Shown one piece after another: positions 1 through 7,354 of a stretch of DNA of 10,182 nt. The notes beneath the pieces were generated by a model. That model searched no databases and was not told the origin of the DNA. It saw only the letters and a list, made by a program, of their open reading frames with translations. The position numbers and the translations under genes are program-made. The stretch covers positions 1 through 10,182 of the forward strand of contig CALKMQ010000081.1 of assembly GCA_938092125.1 (NCBI GenBank), in the 5' to 3' direction. Every line of letters starts with the position of its first letter. The stretch's first letter is position 1. The stretch is from an uncultured bacterium (GTDB taxonomy: Bacteria > Fidelibacterota > Marinisomatia > Marinisomatales > UBA1611).

Positions 1-992
1 CCTATATTAATTTGCGAAAATTGTTTTTTGCCCACATCACTAAAAGGCTCAATTGTAAACCCAAATGGGATAGAAACAGATACTCTCCCATAGAGTACTC
101 CAGACTTTTTCCCAATCCATGAAGGGTCTCCTTTTAAAAGAGCCGTTATTCCAAATTTTACGTCGCCTATACCTGATGATGAACGAATAGATTGATCATA
201 ATATTTAGCTAGACTATCAAAAGTTACCGTGTCACCAATACTAAAATTTGGTGTCATGAATCTTGGATCTATAAAACCACGGCTAAAGGGATCATCTTTT
301 GCATGTAATGCCCATGCAACGCTGTGCTCTCCATTTATAGTATATAAATCATTATAAATATTTTGCAATGTGTCTCTTGTGCCAATCGGTAACATTAAAA
401 ATGAGGATGTTTGAAAAAAAGAATCAAGCTTTGTTTTTGCACCTATGTGATAGTCAATGATTTGATCCGCGCCGTAAATACGATCAATATTTGATGAGAC
501 CTTATAAGTCTCTTTTAATGAGCTGATATTAGGAACCTCAACACTCAACATTATCTCATTTGAAATACCATAATCTAACTTAATTATACTACCAACTTCT
601 TTTTGCTTTCTATGTTCAGAAAATACACCATTTGATAAGACTGTTCTGGATGTATCAAAATAGCCTGCATCAAAATTTGGTAAATCTTGTTCATAATTAA
701 TATTAAAGATTTTTAAAAATGACTCAGTGGTGACATTCTGGGCTAACTCATAAGACCCAATATGAAATAAATCACTTGAACTATTATAAATCCCAAATGC
801 ATTTTTTTTTGTATCATTAAAATATGCATGACTAATTCCGTGCATACTAAATTTTTGATTACGTAAGCTTAAATCCTGAGAAACATCATAATTTTGAACC
901 GTGACTCTAAAAATGTTCGCTGGAACGGTAGGCAAGACTTGCCCCAAACAAAAAGACGTAATAAATATTAGATAAAAGTGCTTCAATATCAA
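1..992 (-). CDS. Secreted outer-membrane beta-barrel-like protein, C-terminus cut off by window edge
   Basis: An open frame runs without a stop from the start region to the left edge (about 330 codons), so the C-terminus lies outside the window. The N-terminus is a clear signal peptide: Lys-His, then a hydrophobic stretch (FYLIFITSFCLG) ending near CLGQ. The Cys does not sit in a good lipobox (Phe at -1), so signal peptidase I is more likely than lipoprotein processing. The mature part has alternating-residue strands and Gly-rich turns. These include KLDYGISNEIMLSVEVP (about residues 135-152) and GIGDVKFGITALLKGD (about 272-287), the latter pairing with a strand ending SVSIPFG. This style is seen in Phenol_MetA_deg/'transporter'-type outer-membrane barrels; the family assignment is inference. 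No in-frame ATG lies before residue 48, which would remove the signal peptide. The start is therefore TTG at 992, overlapping the namZ stop as TTGA, or TTG at 986. It is the last visible gene of the symporter-namZ operon. Confidence 0.75.
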   Translation of the reverse strand, partial: MILKHFYLIFITSFCLGQVLPTVPANIFRVTVQNYDVSQDLSLRNQKFSMHGISHAYFNDTKKNAFGIYNSSSDLFHIGSYELAQNVTTESFLKIFNINYEQDLPNFDAGYFDTSRTVLSNGVFSEHRKQKEVGSIIKLDYGISNEIMLSVEVPNISSLKETYKVSSNIDRIYGADQIIDYHIGAKTKLDSFFQTSSFLMLPIGTRDTLQNIYNDLYTINGEHSVAWALHAKDDPFSRGFIDPRFMTPNFSIGDTVTFDSLAKYYDQSIRSSSGIGDVKFGITALLKGDPSWIGKKSGVLYGRVSVSIPFGFTIEPFSDVGKKQFSQINI

Positions 993-2290
993 TATAAAAG
1001 AAATTTATTTCTAAATTTACTGAACTCAATTTCATCATGCATATATTGTGGAGAAAGATAAGATAACGGTTTTTTTTGGGCTATGAAAACCCGCAATTGG
1101 TTAGATCCAAAAAGTTTATCGATATAACCATTTGCCTCCCATCTAAATTCTCTAGGATGAAGCCGCTCTATTAAAGCTATAATTGATGTAGCAGTTTCCA
1201 CTGGTTTTACTTTAGTCTTATTATTTACAATAATTTTTATACCGCTACAAGCTTTACCATTATACTTTGGAACCCTGTTATTAAAAATTGATCCCGTTGG
1301 GCGGTAATCTATTTCTTCAAAACTAAGTCCAGGTAATTTTAGCATATCTAGTTTTTCTTTAAAAAAAGCTGCTGCTAACCATGGAGTTCCAAAAACTAAG
1401 TAAGGAGATTCTGTTCCAAAACCCACATTTATATTTGTACCTCTTAATAAATCCATGCCTGCATACATCAATAAAGAATTCATATCATAGATATAGGGAG
1501 CCGGTTTTTTCCAAGGAAGTTTAGTATCATCTAAGTAATTACTTCTGTCCCAATTGACAATAGGAATAATACTTAGTTCTACTCTATTTAAATCTTTTAC
1601 CCACCCCATTTCATTTACCATTAATAATATTTCACCAATGGTCATGCCATGTCTAATTGGTAAAAGGTGATAAGCTTCAAAAGATTGATAATTTGGCCTA
1701 GGAATAGGACCTTCAATTATTTCGCCACCAAGAGGATTTGGCCTATCTAAAATAATTATTGGGATTTTATGTTTGCTTGCAGATTCAAATAACTTAGAAA
1801 TTGAAGCAATGAAAGTCGTGTATCTTGCTCCAGTGTCTTGTATATCAACTACAATTAGATCTAGATCTTTTAAAATCCAATTAGGGGGATATAAACTGCG
1901 TTCAAGTAAATTAAATACTTTAGCCCCAGACACAGGGTCAACCCTTTGATTACCGATTAACTTTGCTCTTTTATCATCCATGCCCCAAATACCATGCTCC
2001 GGTTCAAATATTGCTTTAACAAAAATATTTGGATTTTTACCAATTAAATCTAAAATGTGATCATCATTTCTATTTACAGCAGTTTGATTACAAAAAATTC
2101 CAATTTTTTTATTAATCAAAAATTTGAAATCCATTTGTTCCAGAATATCAAGACCTGTGTATGTTTCATCAAAAAATGATAGGTCAGGAACAGAAATAAT
2201 TGAAGTATAATCAAATTTTTCCGTTTGAGCTGTAACTATACCTAAGCTAATGAAAATGCTTATTAAAGCAATAATTGATATTTGTCTTAT
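989..2290 (-). CDS. namZ: Exo-beta-N-acetylmuramidase NamZ (DUF1343 family), secreted, with a non-standard start codon
   Basis: NamZ enzymes remove N-acetylmuramic acid from the non-reducing end of peptidoglycan fragments outside the cytoplasm. Family blocks are all visible, numbered from the extended start: GLDIL (46-50), KKIGIFCNQT (61-70), PEHGIWG (97-103; the Glu is the likely catalytic acid), DIQDTGARYTTF (149-160), LDRPNPLGG (181-189) and RHGMTIGE (213-220). The first ATG (position 2134) would begin inside the conserved N-terminal block and leave no export signal. Upstream in the same frame, 52 more codons encode a signal peptide (IIALISIFISLGIVTAQ) and the expected GLDIL block, giving about 433 residues, normal for the family. 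That extension has no ATG, GTG or TTG before the in-frame stop at 2308-2306. The best candidate is ATA at 2290-2288, overlapping the symporter stop as ATAA; ATC at 2299 is the alternative. Product certain; exact start uncertain. Confidence 0.9.
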   Translation of the reverse strand: MRQISIIALISIFISLGIVTAQTEKFDYTSIISVPDLSFFDETYTGLDILEQMDFKFLINKKIGIFCNQTAVNRNDDHILDLIGKNPNIFVKAIFEPEHGIWGMDDKRAKLIGNQRVDPVSGAKVFNLLERSLYPPNWILKDLDLIVVDIQDTGARYTTFIASISKLFESASKHKIPIIILDRPNPLGGEIIEGPIPRPNYQSFEAYHLLPIRHGMTIGEILLMVNEMGWVKDLNRVELSIIPIVNWDRSNYLDDTKLPWKKPAPYIYDMNSLLMYAGMDLLRGTNINVGFGTESPYLVFGTPWLAAAFFKEKLDMLKLPGLSFEEIDYRPTGSIFNNRVPKYNGKACSGIKIIVNNKTKVKPVETATSIIALIERLHPREFRWEANGYIDKLFGSNQLRVFIAQKKPLSYLSPQYMHDEIEFSKFRNKFLLY

Positions 2291-3711
2291 ATCGCGGATA
2301 GTAACTTATTTTCTTTTGTAACGAATAGTCCAAGACAAACAATCAGAGCATTAACTATAAGAATTTCAAACCCAACTGCATAATAAGTTTGAATTATATA
2401 ACTTAAAACTGGAGCAATAATTGCGATGTATGGTACAAGCTTATCATTCACGTTATATGAAGTAAAAAGTCCAAAGAAATATAGACCTAGGAGTGGACCA
2501 TAAGTGTAACCAGCAACACTAAAAATAGAACTAATGATACTCTGGTCATTGATCGCGTTTAAAGTCAATATTACAACCAAAATGATAATTGAAAATAATA
2601 AATGAATATATTTTCTTCTTATGATACTTGACGAATCTTTAATATCAATTTCTAAAATATCCACGCAAAAAGAAGTTGTTAATGAAGTCAACGCAGAATC
2701 AGCGCTTGAGTAAGCAGCTGCAATTAACCCCAAAATAAAAATCAGTATTAAAGGATATCCTAATGTCTCGCTTAAGACTACTGCTGGAAATAAATCATCT
2801 GGTTTTGAAAAACTTATTCCATATTTCCCCGCAATCGAATAAAGCAATGCACCCAGACATAAAAACAATAAGTTTACAATTACCAAGCTAAGACTAAAGT
2901 ACATCATATTTTTTTGAGCGTCTTTAATATTTCTACAACTTAAATTTTTCTGCATCATATCTTGATCTAGACCGGTCATAACTATTGCTATAAATGCACC
3001 AGTAAAAAACCGCCGCAAGAAATGCTGGTCGCCTTCCCAAAAAAATATTTTTGAATAATCACTTTCGATGATAAAAGGAAAGATACTGGCATAGTTTAAA
3101 CCAAGATCTTTTCCGATTAGGTAAACTGATAAAGCCAACGCAAGTAACATAAAAAAAGTTTGAAGGGTGTCTGTCCAAATAATGGTTTTAATTCCACCCC
3201 TAAAAGTGTAAAACCAAATCAGTGAAATTGTTATTGATACCGTAAGAAAAAATGGGACCCCCCAACTTTGAAATACACTTAAGTGTAAAACCCTAGCGAC
3301 AATGTAAAGTCGAAATGATGCTCCAATAGTTCGAGAAATAATAAAAAAGATAGAACCGGTTTTATATGACGCTAATCCAAACCTATCACTAAGGTAAGTG
3401 TATATTGATGTGAGGTTAAGCCTATAATAGAGTGGCATTAATACTGCTCCTATAAAAGCATATCCCAATAAGTAACCAAACACCATCTGCATATAACTAA
3501 ACTGACTTGACTCCACCCATCCTGGAACAGAAATAAAGGTAACACCCGATAATGAAGTACCTATCATTCCAAATGATACTATATACCAAGGAGATGTTTT
3601 ATTTCCTAAAAAAAATGATTCATTGGTATCATTTTTACCTGTATGCAGAGATATAGCAGATAAAAATAAAAAATAAAAAATGATGCAAACAACAATGTAG
3701 ATAGAGTTCAT
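2287..3711 (-). CDS. Sodium:solute symporter (SSS/SLC5 family), probable amino-sugar or muropeptide importer
   Basis: This is a polytopic inner-membrane protein of about 474 residues with roughly 13 hydrophobic segments, as expected for the SSS family. Family features include SFGMIGTSLSGVTFISVPGW near residues 46-65, PLYYRLNLTSIYTYLSDRFG near 93-112, the TFRGGIKTIIWTDTLQT loop, and GLIAAAYSSADSALTSLTTS near 328-347. The Ser-Ser pair in the last block corresponds to the conserved Na2-site serines. The sequence is of the type often found beside DUF1343 (NamZ) genes in Bacteroidota. Uptake of N-acetylmuramic acid or a related cell-wall sugar is therefore likely from context; the substrate cannot be read from the sequence. 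ATG at 3711 is chosen over a TTG two codons upstream (3717). It is the first gene of the leftward operon; its TAA stop overlaps the proposed namZ start. Confidence 0.88.
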   Translation of the reverse strand: MNSIYIVVCIIFYFLFLSAISLHTGKNDTNESFFLGNKTSPWYIVSFGMIGTSLSGVTFISVPGWVESSQFSYMQMVFGYLLGYAFIGAVLMPLYYRLNLTSIYTYLSDRFGLASYKTGSIFFIISRTIGASFRLYIVARVLHLSVFQSWGVPFFLTVSITISLIWFYTFRGGIKTIIWTDTLQTFFMLLALALSVYLIGKDLGLNYASIFPFIIESDYSKIFFWEGDQHFLRRFFTGAFIAIVMTGLDQDMMQKNLSCRNIKDAQKNMMYFSLSLVIVNLLFLCLGALLYSIAGKYGISFSKPDDLFPAVVLSETLGYPLILIFILGLIAAAYSSADSALTSLTTSFCVDILEIDIKDSSSIIRRKYIHLLFSIIILVVILTLNAINDQSIISSIFSVAGYTYGPLLGLYFFGLFTSYNVNDKLVPYIAIIAPVLSYIIQTYYAVGFEILIVNALIVCLGLFVTKENKLLSAI

Positions 3712-3798
3712 TAGCAATAATAAAATTTGTTATTAGAGTATTTGAATATATTATGTTTGATTTTATGAAATTAATTTTTTCTTGCATAAAACAAAATA
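3712..3798. promoter_or_regulatory. Divergent intergenic region with the promoters of the symporter and DASS operons
   Basis: This gap of about 87 bases separates two operons read in opposite directions, so both promoters most likely lie here. It is very AT-rich. On the plus strand TATGTTTG (3752-3759) matches the Bacteroidota -7 pattern TAnnTTTG, with a TTTG 22 bases upstream (3726-3729), longer than ideal spacing. No convincing sigma70 -35/-10 pair or operator palindrome is visible on either strand. The role is inferred from layout. Confidence 0.4.
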
Positions 3799-5346
3799 AT
3801 GCACCAGTTTTCACATATGCCAAAAGAAAAAGAATCTGGGGGCGGTTTTGATAAAACGACTGATTTTAAATGGTTTGGAATCGGTCTACTTGTCTTTATT
3901 ATTATATGGGCTATGCCAACCCCTGAATCGATGATGACTAAAGCTCAAGAATTATTTAGTGATTTAAATCCTGATCAAATCACTGCCAAAGCATTCAACA
4001 TGAAAATTATAATAGCCTTGCTAGGCTGTTGTACAGTTTTTTTTGCTACAGAAGCTTTACCAATGCCAGCAGTCGCACTTTTTATTGGTCTTGTTCAACT
4101 ATTTTTCGGTATAACAGAACCAAAAAATGTCGTAGCGACTTACGCACATGATGCGGTCTGGTTTATAGCTGGCTCCTTAGCAATGGGTGCAACAATGGTT
4201 AAGTATGGCCTAGATAAACGAATCGGTATGTTAGTAATGAATTTATCAGGTACAAAAGTTAGGAATGTTGTTTTAGGGATATTAGTAGGTACTGCGATAC
4301 CATCTGCTTTCATTAGTGAAGCATCAATCGCTCCAATGTTTTTGCCGATAGCCATGGCTTTATACACTTTAACAAGTAAAAAAATTGGCGATGCGCCTCA
4401 ATTAGGGAAGCTATTGATGATGTCAATTGCGATAGGTTGCATGGTCGGTGCTCCTATGAGTCCAACTGGCGGTGCAAGAAACGCTATTATGATAGGATTT
4501 TTAAGTAATCTGGGCCCTGAATATGAAATTAGTTTTATGCAATGGATGATATTAGGATCGTTTTATACATTTTTTCTTGGGTTGTTTTTTGCATTTTTAT
4601 TACCTCTATTATATAAACCTGAAGTCGATGATTTATCTGATGCTGTTAATACATTAAGAGAAGATTTAAAAAAACATGGTAAAATGACTAGAGATCAATG
4701 GCTAGTCAGTGTCATTGCTTTCCTTATGATAATGGCTTGGATAACAGACAAAGACTTAATTGCCCCTATTCTAGGTTTTCCACTTGGCTTAGGTGGTGTT
4801 GCTATGACTGGTACTGTATCTTTTATGTTACTTGGTTTGACCTCATGGTCCGATTATGAAAAAAATATTAGTTGGGGTGTAATTGTCTTATATGCTGGTG
4901 CAATTAGTTTAGGAGCTGTTTTCAAATCAAGTGGAGCTGCAAAATGGCTTGCAGACAGTTTAATAGATATTTTAACTACATTTAATATCCAGGAAGGTCT
5001 TCCCCTAGCAATCTTGGTTGCTGTAATTGGAGCATTAATGACAAATTTAATGAGTGCTGGAGCAACAGTGGCGGTAATTGGACCAGTAGTTCTTGAAATG
5101 GCTGTAAGCTCAGGAACAAATCCAATAATTGTAGGCGTGGCTCTAGCAATTGCTACGTCAATGGCATTTTGGCTAGTTATCGGAACGCCTGCCAGTTCTG
5201 TTGTTTATTCAGCAGGGCTATTAGATGCAAAAGATTTTATAAGGATGGCAACCTTTGCATGGCCAGCTGCCTTGATTATTATGATAGCAATGATCACATT
5301 TTACTGGGTAGGACTTGGCCTTCAACCAATAATGATAGGAAATTAA
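3799..5346 (+). CDS. SLC13/DASS-like sodium:anion (dicarboxylate) symporter with altered signature motifs
   Basis: This is an inner-membrane permease of 515 residues with many hydrophobic spans, typical in length for the divalent-anion:Na+ symporter family. The first span is residues 25-40 (WFGIGLLVFIIIWAMP). It is followed by FFATEALPMPAVAL (81-94) and HDAVWFIAGSLAMG (117-130), both standard DASS blocks. The two inverted halves are visible, but both Ser-Asn-Thr signatures are changed: the first reads SEASIAPMFLPIA (173-185), the second TNLMSAGATVAVIGPV (415-430). The adjoining loops read SPTGGARNA (221-229) and GTPASSVVYSAGLL (462-475). In characterised members the SNT Asn residues help bind sodium and substrate, so substrate or coupling ion may differ here. 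The start may be ATG 3799 or ATG 3817; neither has a clear Shine-Dalgarno sequence. It is co-transcribed with the small membrane gene 3 nt downstream. Fold assignment is firm, substrate unknown. Confidence 0.85.
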   Translation: MHQFSHMPKEKESGGGFDKTTDFKWFGIGLLVFIIIWAMPTPESMMTKAQELFSDLNPDQITAKAFNMKIIIALLGCCTVFFATEALPMPAVALFIGLVQLFFGITEPKNVVATYAHDAVWFIAGSLAMGATMVKYGLDKRIGMLVMNLSGTKVRNVVLGILVGTAIPSAFISEASIAPMFLPIAMALYTLTSKKIGDAPQLGKLLMMSIAIGCMVGAPMSPTGGARNAIMIGFLSNLGPEYEISFMQWMILGSFYTFFLGLFFAFLLPLLYKPEVDDLSDAVNTLREDLKKHGKMTRDQWLVSVIAFLMIMAWITDKDLIAPILGFPLGLGGVAMTGTVSFMLLGLTSWSDYEKNISWGVIVLYAGAISLGAVFKSSGAAKWLADSLIDILTTFNIQEGLPLAILVAVIGALMTNLMSAGATVAVIGPVVLEMAVSSGTNPIIVGVALAIATSMAFWLVIGTPASSVVYSAGLLDAKDFIRMATFAWPAALIIMIAMITFYWVGLGLQPIMIGN

Positions 5347-5349
5347 CAA

Positions 5350-5679
5350 ATGGACAGTGGTATTTTACTTATTATTGCCCTCATCATCATTGGCTTTGCG
5401 ATAACATGGAGCAACCAAGGTCAAGTCAAAGAAGTTGAATCACGTCAATCAGAATTCGCTAAAAAAAGAAATGAAATAGCTGATCATGATAACCGAAGTG
5501 AAATTGAAGTTGATTATCAACGGAATGAAATGTTGAAAACATTAGATGATTCAATAAAAGATAACCCAGAACAACTGGATAAAATTAAACATATCATAAA
5601 TGATTGGGCTGATATGAAAATAAAATCTTTTAAAAATAGAAGATCATGGGTACGGAATCCTGATGAAGATCATTTATAA
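5350..5679 (+). CDS. Small single-span membrane protein with charged helical tail, downstream of the DASS permease
   Basis: I do not recognise this 109-residue protein. Residues 4-20 (GILLIIALIIIGFAITW) form one strong transmembrane helix or uncleaved signal anchor. The rest is highly charged and probably helical: a Lys/Glu-rich part (about 26-62), a stretch with possible coiled-coil spacing (LDDSIKDNPEQLDKIKHIIN, about 65-84), and a basic then acidic end (FKNRRSWVRNPDEDHL). The short N-terminus before the helix suggests the tail is cytoplasmic. ATG 5350 lies 3 nt after the permease stop and is preceded by AGGA (5337-5340) with 9 nt spacing, so the two are almost certainly translated from one transcript. 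An accessory or regulatory subunit of the permease is a reasonable inference. It ends 2 nt before the convergent gst stop. Confidence 0.7.
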   Translation: MDSGILLIIALIIIGFAITWSNQGQVKEVESRQSEFAKKRNEIADHDNRSEIEVDYQRNEMLKTLDDSIKDNPEQLDKIKHIINDWADMKIKSFKNRRSWVRNPDEDHL

Positions 5680-5701
5680 TATTATTCATCAAAAATAATA
5701 T
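5679..5701. terminator. AT-only inverted repeat at the convergent gene ends (weak candidate terminator)
   Basis: ATATTATT (5679-5686) and AATAATAT (5694-5701) form a perfect 8-bp stem with a 7-base loop. It lies exactly where the plus-strand small gene and the minus-strand gst gene end, overlapping both stops. A bidirectional terminator would suit this spot, but the stem has no G-C pairs and no clear T-tract follows on either side. Chance is plausible in DNA this AT-rich. Confidence 0.25.
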
Positions 5702-6323
5702 AATTAGGTCCGTTTCCATTTTCCCAAACATCAAATTTTTTCATCATATTATTAAAAATATCTAGTTGCACTAATTGCTCAAGCCATTTTGACAAATTGA
5801 CAAATATTTCATTAAACCTGTTTATATCTACATTAGCAAATTGTCGGATGAAAGGCAGTAAGGCAATATCGCCTAGAGAAATTTGATTACCAAAAAGATT
5901 ATCAAAACGATCTAATATTTCTTCATAATTTTCTAATATTTTTTCGCACTCCGAACGATAAAAACTTTTTTCATAATCAGGGTATCTTACATGATATTTA
6001 TATTTATCTAACCATTTTTTAAAATGAAAGTCATTCACGAAAACAGCTTCTAATTGTTTTTCTTTTGAATTGTGGAACCACTTTTTAGGATCATTTAAAG
6101 AAATAGCCCATTTCATTATCTCAAAACTTTCATCAATTACTCTACCTGTTTGCAGTTCTAAGACAGGCACTGTCCCTTTAGATGATATATCATAAAGTTC
6201 TTTTGGCCGATTTTTTAATGAGATTTCTCGATGTTCATAATTTATTTTTGAATAATGCATCGCTAAACGAGCTCTCATTGCATAAGGACATCGACGGAAA
6301 GTATATAAAACAGGTAGCTTCAA
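5682..6323 (-). CDS. Glutathione S-transferase-like protein with a glutaredoxin-like CPY active site
   Basis: This 213-residue two-domain GST-fold protein is of normal length. The N-terminal thioredoxin-like domain starts with LYTFRRCPYAMRARLAM (6-22). Cys12-Pro13-Tyr14 occupies the catalytic position, as in omega/beta-like and glutaredoxin-like GSTs that form mixed disulfides with glutathione. GTVPVLEL (50-57) supplies the cis-proline at 53, and DESFEIMKW (64-72) the Glu-Ser pair that contacts the gamma-glutamyl group. The C-terminal helical domain has SLGDIALLPFIRQF (149-162), the usual N-capping box motif. The substrate is unknown; thiol-disulfide exchange or detoxification in the cytoplasm is likely. 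The start must be TTG 6323, because the codon directly before it is an in-frame TAA. The gene follows trhO by 11 nt and is the last of its run. Confidence 0.87.
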   Translation of the reverse strand: MKLPVLYTFRRCPYAMRARLAMHYSKINYEHREISLKNRPKELYDISSKGTVPVLELQTGRVIDESFEIMKWAISLNDPKKWFHNSKEKQLEAVFVNDFHFKKWLDKYKYHVRYPDYEKSFYRSECEKILENYEEILDRFDNLFGNQISLGDIALLPFIRQFANVDINRFNEIFVNLSKWLEQLVQLDIFNNMMKKFDVWENGNGPNYIIFDE

Positions 6324-6334
6324 TTATAAATTGA

Positions 6335-7351
6335 TCAAAGTTGTGGACTTTTAAAGTATCGTCTTTTATCAGGCGAATTTTGATTCTTTCTAAGTTCTTT
6401 TTGAGTTTCAATTGGTAGAGATGCTATCTCTTTGCATTTGTCTGAACAGCAGCCATTTAAATCACGCTCGCATTCTTGACATTGAATAAATAATATATGA
6501 CAAGCATCATTTTTACAGTCTCGATGGGTGTCTGAAGGTTTATTGCATATGTGACAGTTTGATATTATATCGTCTGAAATACGTTCTCCTAGTCTAGCAT
6601 CAAACACAAAATTTTTTCCAATAAATTTAGATTTCATTCCGGTTTTTTTTATATCATGAGCATATTGGATTATACCACCTTTTAATTGTTTTACGTCTTT
6701 TATACCTTCATTTATTAAAAATGAACTAGCCTTTTCACAACGTATACCTCCAGTACAATAAAGTAAAACTTGGTGATGTTCTCTCCCTTTTAGCATTTTC
6801 CGAACTTCAGGCAATAAATCTTTTGATTTTTCTACTTGCGGTATCTCTGCATTCTTAAATTTTCCAACTTCACTTTCATATATATTACGCATGTCAATTA
6901 TAGTAGTTTGTTCTTGGTTTATTGCAATATTGAATTGCTCAGTACTTAAATGCTTTCCAATTATTTTCATATTATATTTATTTTTTGGAATGCCGTATGC
7001 AACTATTTCTTTTTTTACTTTTACCACCAATTTATAGAATGAGATCCCTTCACTAATCGCTTTTTTGATTTGGATATCAGATAATTCACTAATTTCACTT
7101 ATTGTTTTTAAGAAATCAACCCAATTATATCTTGGTACGCTTATTTGAGCATTTATACCTTCATCTGCTACATATATCCTACCAAAAATATTTAAAGTAT
7201 GAAAAAGAGAATAAAGCTTGTCTCTAAAATCGGATGGGTTATTAATATTTATATAATTATAAAATGAACATGTAATACGGTTAAATGTTTCAGCTTCTAG
7301 ATTTTCTATAAGCATATTTTTACTTTTCTTATTATATAATTTTTTAATCAT
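6335..7351 (-). CDS. trhO: tRNA U34 hydroxylase TrhO (YceA; rhodanese-domain protein)
   Basis: TrhO adds an oxygen-dependent hydroxyl group to uridine 34 of certain tRNAs (ho5U). This is the first step towards cmo5U or mo5U, which widens wobble decoding. The 338-residue protein resembles E. coli TrhO along most of its length. The N-terminal domain has FGRIYVADEGINAQISVP (56-73), and the rhodanese domain has IDMRNIYESEVGKF (152-165) with the active-site loop YCTGGIRCEKAS (198-209, catalytic Cys199). Then come FIGKNFVFDARLGERISD (243-260) and a cysteine-rich C-terminus (C266, C269, C279, C284, C291, C294, C301, C302, C306), likely metal-binding. ATG 7351 is used, though M13 (7315) is possible. 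It starts 3 nt after the alr stop. No cmoA/cmoB or trmR gene, which would complete the modification, is in the window. Confidence 0.95.
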   Translation of the reverse strand: MIKKLYNKKSKNMLIENLEAETFNRITCSFYNYININNPSDFRDKLYSLFHTLNIFGRIYVADEGINAQISVPRYNWVDFLKTISEISELSDIQIKKAISEGISFYKLVVKVKKEIVAYGIPKNKYNMKIIGKHLSTEQFNIAINQEQTTIIDMRNIYESEVGKFKNAEIPQVEKSKDLLPEVRKMLKGREHHQVLLYCTGGIRCEKASSFLINEGIKDVKQLKGGIIQYAHDIKKTGMKSKFIGKNFVFDARLGERISDDIISNCHICNKPSDTHRDCKNDACHILFIQCQECERDLNGCCSDKCKEIASLPIETQKELRKNQNSPDKRRYFKSPQL

Positions 7352-7354
7352 ATT

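Noticed and set aside
782..830. Run of nine A/T bases within the outer-membrane protein gene, considered as a frameshift or slippage site
   Set aside because: The reading frame is continuous on both sides of the run as given, so there is no evidence of a broken gene.
989..2134. NamZ starting at the first ATG (position 2134)
   Set aside because: This start falls inside the conserved N-terminal block and removes the signal peptide seen in frame upstream, so it was replaced by the extended form, with the start codon flagged as uncertain.
3635..3823. Minus-strand frame of 62 codons across the divergent gap
   Set aside because: It overlaps the start of the symporter in another frame and crosses the DASS start; its composition is that of translated AT-rich DNA. 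Its predicted product is hydrophobic and Cys-rich without a family match, so I do not call it a gene.
5169..5438. Plus-strand frame of 89 codons spanning the DASS end and the small gene start
   Set aside because: It is out of frame with two well-supported genes and its translation is low-quality (many Cys, Tyr and His with no domain).
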